From: Dolomedes plantarius
Taxonomy: Eukaryota; Arthropoda; Arachnida; Araneae; Dolomedidae
Direction: 5' to 3'
NCBI GenBank assembly: GCA_907164885.2
Contig: OU015503.1
Span: 66,506,068-66,570,067 of the forward strand
DNA length: 64,000 nucleotides
Below are positions 1 through 10,352 of the stretch, piece by piece. The translations under genes were made by a program, and so were the position numbers. The notes beneath the pieces were generated by a model, which saw only the letters and a program-made list of their open reading frames with translations, did not search any database and was not told the origin of the DNA. Positions within the stretch are counted from its first letter, which is position 1, and every line of letters begins with the position of its first letter.

Positions 1-75
1 CATTCCCTCTGTCAGAAAATATGGAACGCATTACAAAATTATTTTTGTCCGAATTATGGTATATATTTACAAGTA

Positions 76-789
76 CAGTGAAACTTTTCTACAGCGGTCA
101 GCCATGGTTCCGAAAAAAAGTGGCCGTTTTGAGGGGTGGCCGTCGGGGGTGGACTTTTCTATGGCGGCCAGTCATGGCTCCGAAAAAAATGAGGTCATTT
201 TGAGGGGTGGCCGTTGATTAAGGGTGGACTTGTCAGTCATGGTTCCGGAAAAAGGGCTGTTTTGAGGGGTGACCGTCGAATAAGGGCTGGACTTCTCTAT
301 GGCGGCTACTCATGGTTCCGAAAAAAGTGGCTGTTGATTAAGGGTGGACTTCTCTACGGCGGCTAGTCAGTTCCAAAAAAAAGTGCACATTTTGAGGGGT
401 GGCCGTCGAATAGGGGTGGACTTCTCTACGGCGGCTACTCACAGTACAGAAAAAAATGGCCATTTTTAGGGGTGCCGTCGAATAGGGATGGAATTCTCTA
501 CGGCAGCTAGTCACGGTTCCGAAAAATATTGGCCGTTTTGAGGGGTGGAATTCCGTACGGCGGCTAGTCACTTTTCCGAAAAAAATGGCCGTTTTGAGGA
601 GTGGTCATCGAGTAGGGGTTGACTTCTCCCCGGCGGCTAGTCGCGGTTCTGAAAAAAAAGTGTCCGTTTATAGGGGTGGGTCGAATAGGAGTGGACTTCT
701 ATATAGCGGCCAATAATGGTTCCGAGAAAAAGTGGTCATTTTTAGGTATGGCCATCGAATAGAGGTGGACGACTAGAGAAGTTTCACTG
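76..789. mobile_element. Non-autonomous TIR element made of about 10 tandem ~70-85 bp units
   Basis: The element starts CAGTGAAACTTTTCT just after a TA and ends AGAGAAGTTTCACTG, so its tips are inverted. The interior is a degenerate tandem array. I count ten occurrences of a unit that begins GACTTCTCTACGGCGGC, runs through a CATGGTTCCGAAAAAA-like stretch and a TTTTGAGGGGTGGCCGTCG-like stretch, and then repeats. The unit start resembles the terminal repeat itself. There is no coding potential; short open frames here are by-products of the repeat. A one-unit relative sits at 55024-55109. The superfamily is not resolved; TA flanking would fit a Tc1/mariner/pogo-type MITE. Confidence 0.7.
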
Positions 790-1333
790 CAATTAATTGC
801 GATTTCAGGTAAGAGGATACTAGCACCTCACTTCCTACTTAAGTCTCGGGCGGTCTGGGGAAGAGGAAACGAGTCGAAACAGTAACGGAGGCGTGTTTTT
901 CAAACATGAAGAAGTAATGCTGTTAGTAACAAGAGGAAACACTGTTTTGAGTAAATTACGGCGTGTGTAATGTATTGGAATATTTTGCAGGAAATTTGAA
1001 ATTTTAGCACTAAGATAGAAAAAACAAAAAGGCAAAATTAATAGATCTGATTTATCTAGCGTCTGTGACAATTTTTCTGAGAAACGACCGGTTGGCGGAG
1101 GCGGCACTAGAAGCAAATGTTTGACAAAAAGCGTGAGGTAAAAATGATTTTTAGTGATGATTTCGTGATGATTTTTTCGTGAATGATTTTTTCGTGGATA
1201 AAAATGATTTATATGTGTTTTTTACAGCATTTCTTTTTCTGTTTTGAAGATACATCTGCAACGATTTTACCTTGGCTGTGCTGTTTTTTGTTTTGAGGAA
1301 AACGATGATTCGAATAACGATTGATTCCCCTTA

Positions 1334-1334
<1 letters not shown>
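790..1334. other. Intergenic sequence without recognisable gene
   Basis: No coding sequence is recognised. A short direct repeat of GATGATTTTTTCGTG-like motifs lies near 1150-1200. The last ~40 bases (1295-1334) resemble the right end of the small MITE at 2673-2828 and stop at a TA, so they look like a broken end of the same family on the other side of the mariner element that follows. Confidence 0.5.

Positions 1335-1388
<54 letters not shown>
1335..1388. repeat. (TA)n microsatellite
   Basis: Uninterrupted TA dinucleotides, about 27 copies. The mariner element that follows starts directly at its last TA. Confidence 0.97.
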
Positions 1389-1390
<2 letters not shown>

Positions 1391-2666
1391 GGGTGGCCAT
1401 AATTAAACGGACAGTGCTCACAGTGTTCTGTAGCGCGATCTATTTGCGAGAATGACGCCACATTTTGTAGGAAGATTAAACAAGACGGGGGACGAAGGAT
1501 TCCGCGAAAAAATAAATTAGTTCCAAAAGTCACCGCTAGGGGAATATTTAGCGCTCTGTAATAGAAAATAGAGTTTTAACAAATGCAAATTAATACGGAA
1601 TAAAATTACCTTTTATTATGCACATTTTCTTATTTAGTTCAAGTGCAATATGGCAACACTTTCAAAAAAGCGTAAAATCTACATAAACACCGATAAAGTC
1701 TCGTGATCTGCAATATCACGTACGCTGAGCAGAAGAAGAAGTTCTTTATTCAAATTTCACGTTACATCCATTGGCACAGTGCCAGCTGCTTGGGTTTTAA
1801 AAGGCAATGTGTTACGTTTCGAATCAATCGGATTGAAAGTTTATGTGCAATGTCTCCTTCTTTAGTCGAGCTTGCGTTACTGGTCAAATTCTTTTACCTC
1901 AACCAGTGCAACGCGTCAGCCGCTCTTCGTGCTTTTAGAACGCACAAAAAAATGCGTAAAGGTAACGGTCCTGTGTCAGTTAATGGGCTAAAAGGCAATG
2001 GTTGCGACGTTTGAGAAAACGGGTTCTCTGAAGGTTCAGTCAGGCAGAGGACGAAAACCTGTACCACAGGATACAATCGAAGCAGTTGCCACGGCGATTG
2101 TCGACAGAGGACCAGACAATATTGCTGCTACCTCTAGCGCTCGTGGATTAGCTCGGAATATGGATATGCCTTACAGTACGCTATGGAAAATCTTACGAAA
2201 GATTATCAACTTCTATCCGTACAAGATCAGCCGTGTACAGGAGTTACTGTACCCCGACCATGATAAGCGATTGACTTTTGCTCTCACCTTTCTTGCCAGA
2301 ATGGAGGTGGATGATGCTTGGCCGTGGAAAATCTTATGGGGAGACGAGGCCCACTTTTACCTGCATGGAACTGTGAATACCCAGAACTGCCGAATTTGGG
2401 ATGACAAATCACCACATGCAGTCACAGAAATTCCCTTACATTCACCAAAGGTAACTGTTTGGTGTGGGTTCACAGCAGAATTTATTGTACGTCCATCGTA
2501 GCGCCAAATATTCCCCTAGCGGTGACTTTTGGAACTAATTTATTTTTTCGCGGAATCCTTCGTCCCCCGTCTTGTTTAATCTTCCTACAAAATGTGGTGT
2601 CATTCTCGCAAATAGATCGCGCTACTGAACACTGTGAGCACTGTCAGTTTAATTATGGCCACCCGG
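1389..2666 (+). mobile_element. Mariner/Tc1-type element with very long terminal inverted repeats, internally deleted
   Basis: The left end CCGGGTGGCCATAATTAAAC and right end TTTAATTATGGCCACCCGG are inverted copies, and the similarity continues inward for about 170 bp on each side (left to about 1560, right from about 2490). TA dinucleotides flank both ends, as expected for the Tc1/mariner superfamily. The interior holds a transposase frame that runs straight into the right inverted repeat before the second and third catalytic acidic residues, so the element is a deletion derivative that could move only with help from another copy. Confidence 0.85.
1850..2501 (+). pseudogene. Broken mariner-like transposase (DUF4817-type N-terminus)
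   Basis: The N-terminal helix-turn-helix part (SPSLVELALLVKFFYLNQCN) is read in one frame. The remainder (from MVATFEKTGSLKVQSGRGRK) continues in another, so a one-base insertion lies near 1985-2000. The arrangement resembles the DUF4817 HTH found in many arthropod mariner-type transposases. The first catalytic Asp is visible in ILWGDEAHFYLHG. The frame ends at WCGFTAEFIVRPS as it enters the right inverted repeat, so the second Asp and third Asp/Glu are missing. The product would be inactive. The family call rests on motif layout; the subfamily is not resolved. Confidence 0.75.
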
Positions 2667-2672
2667 TATATA

Positions 2673-2825
2673 CAATGAAATCTCGATCTATCTTTTTTCA
2701 AGGGGCCGACTGATCTGAACGATAAATGCGGGAACATAACAAAGCAAAATGATAGTTGGGACTGGATGAAATAAACGACACATACGGGAAAACAATGATT
2801 CGGAGAACGATTGATCGAGATTCCG

Positions 2826-2828
<3 letters not shown>
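2673..2828. mobile_element. Small TIR element (MITE), pogo/Tigger-like ends
   Basis: A 156-bp segment with inverted ends CAATGAAATCTCGATCTATC and, read from the other side, CAGCGGAATCTCGATCAATC, each flanked by TA. No coding capacity. It lies between the right end of the mariner element (2666) and the next (TA)n tract. End sequence and TA target fit a pogo/Tigger-derived MITE, but no parent element is seen. Confidence 0.6.

Positions 2829-2830
<2 letters not shown>

Positions 2831-2868
<38 letters not shown>
2831..2868. repeat. (TA)n microsatellite
   Basis: About 19 TA units between a MITE end and the first base of a Tc1-like element. Confidence 0.95.
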
Positions 2869-2871
<3 letters not shown>

Positions 2872-3380
2872 TCAAGAGCCAAAACATTATGACCACCCCT
2901 ACATTTTCCAATGAATTCGCCTGGATGACGTGGAAGGCACGTGATCAGGTGGAAGTGCTACAGGGTATCTGAACATCATTGCGGACCAGTTGCACCCTTA
3001 CATGGCCTCTGTTTTTCCAGCTGGAAATGGAATGTTCCAACAGGACAACGCCCCGTGTCACAAGGCTAAAATTGTGTTGGAGTGGTTCCAGGAACATGAT
3101 GCTGAATTCCAGTTAATGTCCTGGCCGCCTACCTCACCGGATCTCAATCCGATAGAACACATTTGGGATGTCCTGGGACGGCAGCTCAGAGTTCAATGAC
3201 CACCAATTCGCAATATCTCGGATTTGCGTGACCGTTGCTTAAACATCTGGTACAATCTGTCTCCGGCCATCTACCAAGGACTTGTGGCATCCATGCCAAG
3301 GCGGGTTGAAGATGTGTTGCGCGCCACAGGTGGGCCAACTCGTTATTGACAGGTGGTCATAATGTTTTGGCTCTTGAGTG
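2869..3380 (+). mobile_element. Tc1-like element (family A), 5' half deleted
   Basis: Perfect-looking inverted ends CACTCAAGAGCCAAAACATT and AATGTTTTGGCTCTTGAGTG lie between TA dinucleotides. At 512 bp it is far shorter than a normal ~1.6 kb Tc1 element; only the C-terminal third of the transposase remains. The same 3' end is found fused to a different family at 22581-22714. Confidence 0.9.
2978..3349 (+). pseudogene. Tc1-like transposase, C-terminal fragment with one nonsense codon
   Basis: The frame keeps the second catalytic Asp (GMFQQDNAPCHKAK) and the final Glu (SPDLNPIEHIWDVL), the D..E part of a DD34E catalytic triad. A TGA at 3197-3199 interrupts it. The same frame then continues through LSPAIYQGLVASMPRRVE and closes at TGA 3347-3349, a usual Tc1 C-terminus. 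The HTH region and first Asp are deleted. This is a remnant of DNA transposase, not a working gene. Confidence 0.85.
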
Positions 3381-3389
3381 TATATTTAT

Positions 3390-6300
3390 TAGGGTGGGCC
3401 TTATTTTTCAACTTTGTTTTTTCTAATGTATCACCCCCTCAGTTTTTTATAACTGGCCTAAAACTAATGCCCCAAAAATATCGGGTCATTCGCATAATTC
3501 TAAGTGGTACCGCAGCGGCTGTGAATGTCGCCATTTACATAAAAATTACTGTTTTTCCCACAAGTTTTACAGAAAAAATGAAATAAGATTTTATGTGAGT
3601 TAATAAACTAAATAATATCAAATATACACTAAAACATAGTTTTGCATAACCCACCAGCACGTAGGACTCACGATAGGGGGCGCTGTGCAGGCGGCGGCGG
3701 CAGTCCTGGTTGTTGGGAAAACTGACCACGGCGCTTAATCATAATCAGTATTGTGTTCTCTTCCAAACGAAGCGGTAGCACGTGGTTTGTTAAAAATGGC
3801 ACTAAATAGTATACTTTGTAATCATATATATCTGATTGAAAGAGAAACAAATCGAATATTAGGTTGCAAATTACCTTCTAACAAAGAAGTAATGCAAGTG
3901 CTATTTTATAATATGAGATGAGTAAAATTAAGTCTCCGTGAAAGTGCTCGTTTAGTAATTTCTGAAACTGTAATTTTTTGGCAAAAAGCACGAATATCAG
4001 TTAGAGAACCTCAACATTGCATTGTTAAACAGGAAGCCGTATATAATGGAGACTGCATCAAAAACGTTCTAAAAGAAAGAGCGAAACTCAGGAGCAAAAA
4101 GAACAAAATTTCAAGAAAAACTAGAGGACCTATTTGATATTGTTCACTCTAATGTCTTGGAAATTATTACAATAGAAGAAGACAGACAATTTCTCATTTC
4201 CCAGAGGCAGAAAGGACGAACTGGTGTTTTAGGGGCATTGATAAAAGAACTGATGAAAAGGAAAAAATGAGTTCTAAAACGTCTTAGTGCAGAAGAACAG
4301 TGAGGAAAAAAAATTAAAGAAGATACAAAATTGAGTGAAACAATGGAGGACATGGACTTGGACATCGTGTAAGTAAAAACCATTAAGTACTTTTGAAATT
4401 TTTCTTTTGTCCAATTATTACATTCTTAACGCAGTATTTTGTAGTATATTTACAAAAGTTTTGTTTTAGTGCCAGTTTCGTCTGAAAAGGAGAGATCATC
4501 TGAAAATGAAATTGACCGTGAAGATACGTTGTGTCCGACAAATCAGTCAGGTCCACCCAAAGAATGTAAGCATGAGAACATTAATTTTATTAACACCAAG
4601 TTTTTAGCAGCTCTTGATAAATGCAAGGTAAGTGACAGAAACTCTGTCCACATTTTAATGACTACTGCAGAAGCTTTGGGACACAACACTGAAGATCTAA
4701 TTATAAATCGAACCTCGATACAGCGATGCCGTCAAAAACTTCGTGCCGAGCGTTCTTCAGTAATCAGAAATGAACGTCTGACGTTACAGTTAGAGTTCAC
4801 TACCGTCCACTGGGATGGAAAGCTGCTTCTATCAATAACTAGAAACAAAATGCTTGACAGTCTTCCAGTAATTATTTCCGCTAACGGACAAGAGCATCTT
4901 TTAGAAGTCCCTAAATTGGATTCTTGCAGTGAAGACGATATGGCAGAAGCTATTTACAACTTGCTTGCTGAAAATAAACTTTTGGATACAGTGCAAGCCT
5001 TGTGTTGTGACACTACTGCGTCAAATACTGGAACAATAAAAGGTGCTTGGTTTTATTAGAACAAAAACTGGGTAAAGATCTCTTATACCTACCTTGCAGA
5101 CACCATATATATGAATTGGTTTTAAAGTCTGCTTTTGAAGCATGCATTGGTACGTCGTCTGCACCCGAAACAGGATTATTTAAACGTTTTCATCAAGCTT
5201 GGGCCAATATAGATAATTCTAAATATACTGTTGGAATTGATGATCAATTTGTTGTGAACAGTATTGATAAAGACATAGAAATTGTGCTTCATTTTGACAA
5301 AATACAAGTTTCTTTATAAACAGACAACAGACGATTACAAAGAGCTGCTGCAGTTAGTTATGATAGTTTTAGGAGAACACGAATCAAATAAAATTACATT
5401 TCGATTACCTGGTGCTTTTCACCATGCCAGGTGGATGCGAAAGCTATTTATTGCTTGAAAATATTTATTTTTCGAAATCAATTTCATTTCACTCAGCAGG
5501 AATTGCAAGGAATAAGGGATATTTGTATATTTATTGTAAAAATATACATAAAAGCTTGGTTCAATGCTCCCTTAGCCTGCAAAGCACCATACCAGGATTG
5601 GATGGTTTTAAAAGATCTTTATTTTTACAATGAAATAAATGGAAAAATTTCCCAAGAAACAACAAAAAAATTTTGTCGACATTTGTGGTATCTTACTGAA
5701 GAAATAGTGGCTTTAGCATTTTTTGATGACACAATTCCTGTCGAACAAAAAGTAAAGATTGCCAAAGCATTTAAAGAAAAAAAATCAACTACTTGTGACT
5801 CTAAGCGTTTCCATTTTGATGTAAATGAAATGGCCTAATTCACACACAAAGAACTACACAACTTTGTGTCAAAAAGCACATCCATATATTTTAAGCGATT
5901 TAAAATATCGTCCGATTTTATTGCTCATGATCCTGCGATCTGGAATTCTCTTCCTGGTTATCAACATGGCCTTACAGTAGTCAGAAACCTCACAGTTGTC
6001 TATGATATCGCAGAAAGATATGTGAAATTTATGGAAGAATATAACAATATTATAACACACGATGAGGAGCAAAAGCAATGCCTATTGCAAGTCGTAAAAG
6101 ACTATCGGAGCCATTTTCCATGTTGCTCAAAGCATTCATTTTCAAAAAATTATTGAACCTTTTATTATTAAAATTTAATGTTATAAAATTTTGTTTTTGT
6201 TTTTAAGCAGTTCTAGGCATTATTTCCGTTATTTTTACTCCTAAATATTAGTTAAATTAAAACAGAATTATTAAAAGTGTTATTACGAAAATTTTAGAAT

Positions 6301-6468
6301 TTAACTCATTTATTTCAATTTTCACCCCGCTTGCGGCACGTGTTATTATTAAATGAAATTTTCAAAATTTTTACCAGTTACTTACTTTCCCAAAAGGAAA
6401 AGAAATAGGGGGTGAGACTTATAAAAATATAGAATTTATTTTTTGCCTATATGCTAAGGGCCACCCTA
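3390..6468 (+). mobile_element. hAT-like DNA transposon, near full length but decayed
   Basis: Ends are TAGGGTGGGCCTTA and, inverted, TAGGGTGGCCCTTA, which match the YARNG consensus of hAT tips. The flanking 8-mers ATATTTAT and ATATATAT agree at 7 of 8 positions, consistent with an 8-bp target duplication, although the AT-rich flank weakens this. The 3.1-kb body carries one degenerate transposase-like gene. The assignment to hAT combines tip sequence, duplication length and C-terminal motif; it is an inference. Confidence 0.6.
3796..6156 (+). pseudogene. hAT-like transposase pseudogene (HWDGK ... DTTASNTG ... CRHH family)
   Basis: Pieces in several frames line up as one protein of roughly 700 residues. 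They are an N-terminal part from 3796 (GCKLPSNKEVMQVLFYN), a linker (LEDLFDIVHSNVLEIITIEE, from about 4122), then a core at 4469-5059 with HWDGKLLLSI and CCDTTASNTG. The core continues at about 5056-5319 with CRHHIYELVLKSAFEA, then 5431-5838, and a C-terminus at about 5840-6156 with AERYVKFMEEYN. The blocks resemble large uncharacterised transposase-like proteins common in arthropod and cnidarian genomes; the conserved Asp residues in HWDGK and CCDTT may be catalytic. At least three stops and several frameshifts break it. The superfamily name is uncertain. Confidence 0.6.
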
Positions 6469-7748
6469 ATATATATATATAAATATATATTCATTCTTGT
6501 GCCCGTATTCTAGGGATACATGCTGCTCTACCCTGTGAGGAAAGGTAAAACTTAAATAAGGAAATTCTAAATAATAATTCTATTAATAATTACTGAAATT
6601 TAATTTTGTGTAAATTAGACAATATTGTTATCAGGTCGTCAGATATGGAGTCCCATAAATGTTTTAGTTGCAATATGTGACAAAGTGGAAATATGTAACA
6701 TATTTAAAAAAGACGCCTTTGCCTACATTAATATTAATAGCTCGGGGAAAGAATCTGATCACATAATTTGCGCACGAGAAATTATCCGTCACTTCATAAA
6801 ACGCGCCAAAAAATTGACAAGTAAAAGGGAAAAAAAAAAAAAGAAGTTTCCCATCCACACGCTGACAAAGATATCAGTGGGAAAAAATAATCGATGCGTT
6901 GTGGAGGTAAAAATTGTTTCTTTCAGTAACATGTCACTCACAAAGTAGATAAGGTAGGAGAGAAGTGAACAATAAATTATAAATTTTTTATCAAATTTTA
7001 TTTTACGTGATGCCATAACGCCGGAAGAAAGTCTACGACGAAATCTCGACATTGTTACTAATTCCTCAATGATTAATGATGAAATTTTTGTTGCGTGCTG
7101 TTTGCGAATATTTTATCAAGATTCAAAAGATTTTACGGTTTTATATTCAGTATCATTTTTTATATTCTTATTATTTATATCAAGAATATTCAATTTTATA
7201 AAATTCCGGTACTAAAATATAGTTAACTTATCTTTTGTGACCTTTGACAAGCGTAGTTCGGGCTGATAAACCAATGCAATATTTTGTTTGCTTGGAAATT
7301 CAAGTTAACTATTAATCTGATCCTGTACTTAACTATCTGTACTGTTCGCTGACAATGTTTCTAGTGTTTGTTAATCGCTGAAAAGATAACATTGTTTATT
7401 CTAGACTTTGTAATCCTGTATTATTAAAGAGTGTCTTACTTTTTACCGTTTTTTGTTTTATGTGAATAAGGGTAAATCTCCCATCAAATAACTTTGATTT
7501 AGAGAGTGTGTGTGTGTGGGGGGGGGGATATCGGACCGCACTCCCCATCCATAAATCCTCAGGTCTGTGGTGGGCACATGAATAAACTCGAATACTTACG
7601 AGGGCCAGATGCCAGTCGAAAGTGTTTAGTAGCAGCGTTTATTTCGATTATGAAACAGAAAACAAACTACAAAATATGTGTGCAACTATACTAAGTATAG
7701 CATTTCATGATTTCCATATGGACGCATATAACTTCAATCCTCGTGAGA
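6469..7748. other. Intergenic AT-rich sequence
   Basis: A short TA run follows the hAT-like element. A poly-purine run lies near 6829-6846, and a GT run followed by nine Gs near 7507-7529. One 107-codon open frame spans about 6625-6948, but its Lys-rich product matches nothing I recognise and it has no supporting context. No gene is called. Confidence 0.5.
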
Positions 7749-8003
7749 AACTAATAATTACAAGATAAAAAGAACTTTTTATATACCATGTTTTTAAATT
7801 TTCTGTTGAATCATATAAACTTGACAATTCTATGTATTAATAAATACTTTTTTAAAATTTTTTTGATGAATCATTCCATCAACTTGAAAGAAAATGAAGT
7901 TAGTTGGAAGTTAACTTTCGTTTAACTTTTCCTTCCCGTCCCGGCCGATAGATGGCTGCACCAGTCTACAAAACAAAATTAACGGAAAATAATAAAAACA
8001 TGG
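7749..8003 (-). repeat. Dispersed repeat E, internally deleted copy
   Basis: On the minus strand it begins CCATGTTTTTATTA, like the full copies at 9818, 18108 and 25018. It then jumps to the ACTGGTGCAGCCATCTATCG part and runs on to the shared end with AAAAAGTTCTTTTTATCTTG. About 175 bp of the middle are absent. No coding sequence. Confidence 0.75.
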
Positions 8004-8339
8004 TAAAAGTCTGCTTAAAGCTCCCCCCCCCCCCAATTTTTTTTAAAATGCCCAATTTAATTTTTTTTATTATTTTACCTTTTTAAATAGCAATTTTTTT
8101 ATATGTCCTTTCAAATTTGATTGATAGGTTCATCATATGTATGTTATAGTGTATATAAGGGATTAATAAGTTTTCCTGATTGCATTGTATTGGTGTTTTA
8201 AAGATGAAGTTAATACTATGTTGTATTGCTTTTTGTTATTTGATAATGTTCTAGGCTTCTACGCTTCAAATAGCCAATTCTTGGTAAAATGGTACTTTCA
8301 CAATGATTCATGATTATTTTTTTGTGTGTATCAATTTCT

Positions 8340-8543
8340 GAAAATTTTACCCCCACATCAGTGTTAATGGGCCTCCATCCCGAGTCGTGCCTATAGTCAA
8401 GAACTTTCTAAATTGGACCCTGCTGGGACCTACAGCTTAAAGCCGATTCCGAACGGCTACAAACATTCATGCCAACAGTGAGATTCGAACCCACAGGATC
8501 TGAACCGAATTCTAGCGCCCTAGCCATTCGGCCATCTCCTGAC
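8340..8543 (-). repeat. tRNA-Leu-like SINE
   Basis: Read on the minus strand it starts GTCAGGAGATGGCCGAATGG, close to the start of a eukaryotic tRNA-Leu. It carries an A box (TGGCCGAATGG) and a B box (GGTTCGAATCT), then a ~130-bp unrelated body. The anticodon and variable arms do not fold as in a working tRNA, so it is read as a tRNA-derived SINE and not a tRNA gene. The edge of the body is uncertain. Confidence 0.65.
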
Positions 8544-8785
8544 CAACTAGATATAAGAACTAACACCTATAACAATAAATAATCTTACAGTTTGTCGGTT
8601 GCGTTTAAAATGCTACAGCCATCTTTACCAACACGAGGGCGAGTTTGGTCGCAAATATTTTCAAGGTGTTATTGTTCAATTCTTGTTGAGGCGGATGTAT
8701 ACTAACCCTATGGGATTCGCTAACCTCAATGTTAACCTATAGCGAAAATGTACCAAAGAAATGGGCGTCTTGGATTGTTCTACGT

Positions 8786-8990
8786 AATAGAGAAATAAAT
8801 TTGACACCTCGGAGCATTTTTTGTTTAAAAGAAATGCAAATCTATATATTTAAGTTGCTAAGGCGATTTTTTGGGCTGTCCGTGAGAGAAAACTACTGCA
8901 TCAGTTTAATTCATTTTAGTCTTAAACGAAATATTGTAATATGTAAATTTGTCACATTTACTTTTTCTAACAGCAAATTCTATAAATTAG
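8786..8990 (+). repeat. Repeat segment J, copy 1
   Basis: The segment with TTTGACACCTCGGAGCA, AAATGCAAATCTATATATTT and CTTAAACGAAAYATTGTAAT is found inverted at 18538-18716. A 92-codon frame crosses it but its stop pattern is not conserved between copies, so it is not called coding. Confidence 0.7.
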
Positions 8991-9174
8991 CGATAATTTA
9001 CAATTGAAATTTGCTTTCCGGGCATGCTCAGTGACATGTTTAAAATCTGTCTTTATATACTCACTTAGCACGAGGAACGCGTATAAACACATTAATTATA
9101 CGATATTACTTAGCATACAAACACATTAATTTGTTTCTGCGCGTGCTCAGTAACATCTTTAAATCTGACTTTAA

Positions 9175-9355
9175 GGCATGTTCACATTGCAGTCCTTTAG
9201 CGTAAGCTTAAAAATATTGAAGTATATTTAACCAATTACAAACCCCCAAACGATTAGCAACGAAATTGTTAAGGCCTATGATTGGTTTATTTCCGTCTCA
9301 GCGCCATTTTTTTCTTTTACGCTTACGCTAACGGACTGCAATATGAACAGGCCTT
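9175..9355. mobile_element. Small MITE, PIF/Harbinger-like ends
   Basis: Inverted ends of ~38 bp: AAGGCATGTTCACATTGCAG on the left and, from the right, AAGGCCTGTTCATATTGCAG, both continuing into a GTAGCGTAAGC-like stretch. The GGC.TGTTCA tip and adjacent TTA/TAA bases resemble PIF/Harbinger MITEs. 181 bp, non-coding. Confidence 0.55.
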
Positions 9356-9817
9356 TAGATACTTATTAAGCACGAGGCCGCCTAAACACGTTAATTTGTT
9401 TAATCCGAAGAATCTCTCTAGCTCTCTCTTGGCCATTTTTATTTTTAATTAAGTTTGTGAGATATAGAATTAAACTTGGTGGAAATTGTTTATTTCGTGC
9501 TGTTGAGTAACCATATTTCTTTTAGCTGGATTCAATAGTAATTTTTTTAAAGTGTATTTCTTTATTCTGAATATTATGAGTTTCAACATTTGGAAATGAT
9601 GTGTTGAGTATAATTTGTGTATTAGTACATTTATTTACTATCTAGCTGTCATATTTTGACAGGTACCAACTAGTAATAATTTAAAATTTAAATTATTCGG
9701 GGAGGAAATATGGCCTAGTGTTTTACATGCTCTTAAATTCATTTGGCGGAGGCACTATATAAAATGAATCCAGTCGCAAGGTACAGAAAAGTTCAGGCTA
9801 TATGAAAATTCCAATTT

Positions 9818-10258
9818 TTCCATGTTTTTATTAACTCGCTTTCTTGTTTGTTTGTGTGTGTGTTTGTGTGTTTGTCTAGTACAAATCTTGCAATCGATTT
9901 TTAACTAACTTCCCGACAAGCTAGACATTTGAAACTTTTGGAATAGCTCAGAACACGATGACAATGCATTTTTTTTATACTTTTAGCCATCTGTAAGCAG
10001 AATTGAATTAACTTTCAGTTATGTTCAGTTAATTTTTTCTGTAGACTGGTGCAGCCATCTATCGGCAAGAACGGGAATGAAAAGTTAAACGCAAATTAAC
10101 TTCCAATTAACTTCATTTTCTTTCAAATTGATGGGATAATTCATCAAAAAAAATTTTTTAAGTATTTATTAATACATAGAATTGTCAAGTTTATATGATT
10201 CAACAGAAAATTTAAAAACATGGTATGTAAAAAGTTCTTTTTATCTTGTAATTATTAT
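9818..10258 (+). repeat. Dispersed repeat E, full copy 1
   Basis: About 440 bp shared with 18108-18532 and 25018-25442. It starts CCATGTTTTTATTAACTCGC. It passes a GTTTGTTTGTGTGTG run, AACTAACTTCCCGAC and CTGGTGCAGCCATCTATCGG, and ends near a hairpin-forming AAAAAGTTCTTTTTATCTTG. A subterminal AAAAACATGG mirrors the start. No Pol III boxes and no coding frame; the layout is closest to a Helentron-type non-autonomous element, which is an inference. Confidence 0.75.
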
Positions 10259-10352
10259 CGGATTATCGGCCTTTATGTAGCCGTAAATAGTAGACATATC
10301 CGTAGGTTAACATTGAGGTGAGCGAATCCAATAGGGTTAGTTCACAACAGTC

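Larger units (their letters stand above)
8690..10352. mobile_element. Long-TIR element I, copy 1
   Basis: The left end (ACTAACCCTATGGGATTCGC followed by a TAACCTCAATGTTAACC part) reappears inverted at 10300-10352. The right-hand inverted repeat extends over about 95 bp when compared with copy 2 at 24868-25706. No transposase is visible. The element contains a segment J (8786-8990), a possible Harbinger-type MITE and a full copy of repeat E. The superfamily is unknown; it may be a non-autonomous DNA transposon that collected other repeats. Confidence 0.55.

Noticed and set aside
338..571. Repeating 77-codon minus-strand frame (SRRREFHPYS-like)
   Set aside because: The periodicity comes from the tandem DNA units of the TIR element; units differ in length and shift the frame.
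6625..6948. Host gene exon of 107 codons
   Set aside because: Low-complexity Lys-rich frame, an A-run in its middle, no recognisable domain and no splice context.
8470..8543. tRNA-Leu gene
   Set aside because: A and B boxes match but the arms needed for a functional leucine tRNA do not pair and the sequence continues into a SINE body.
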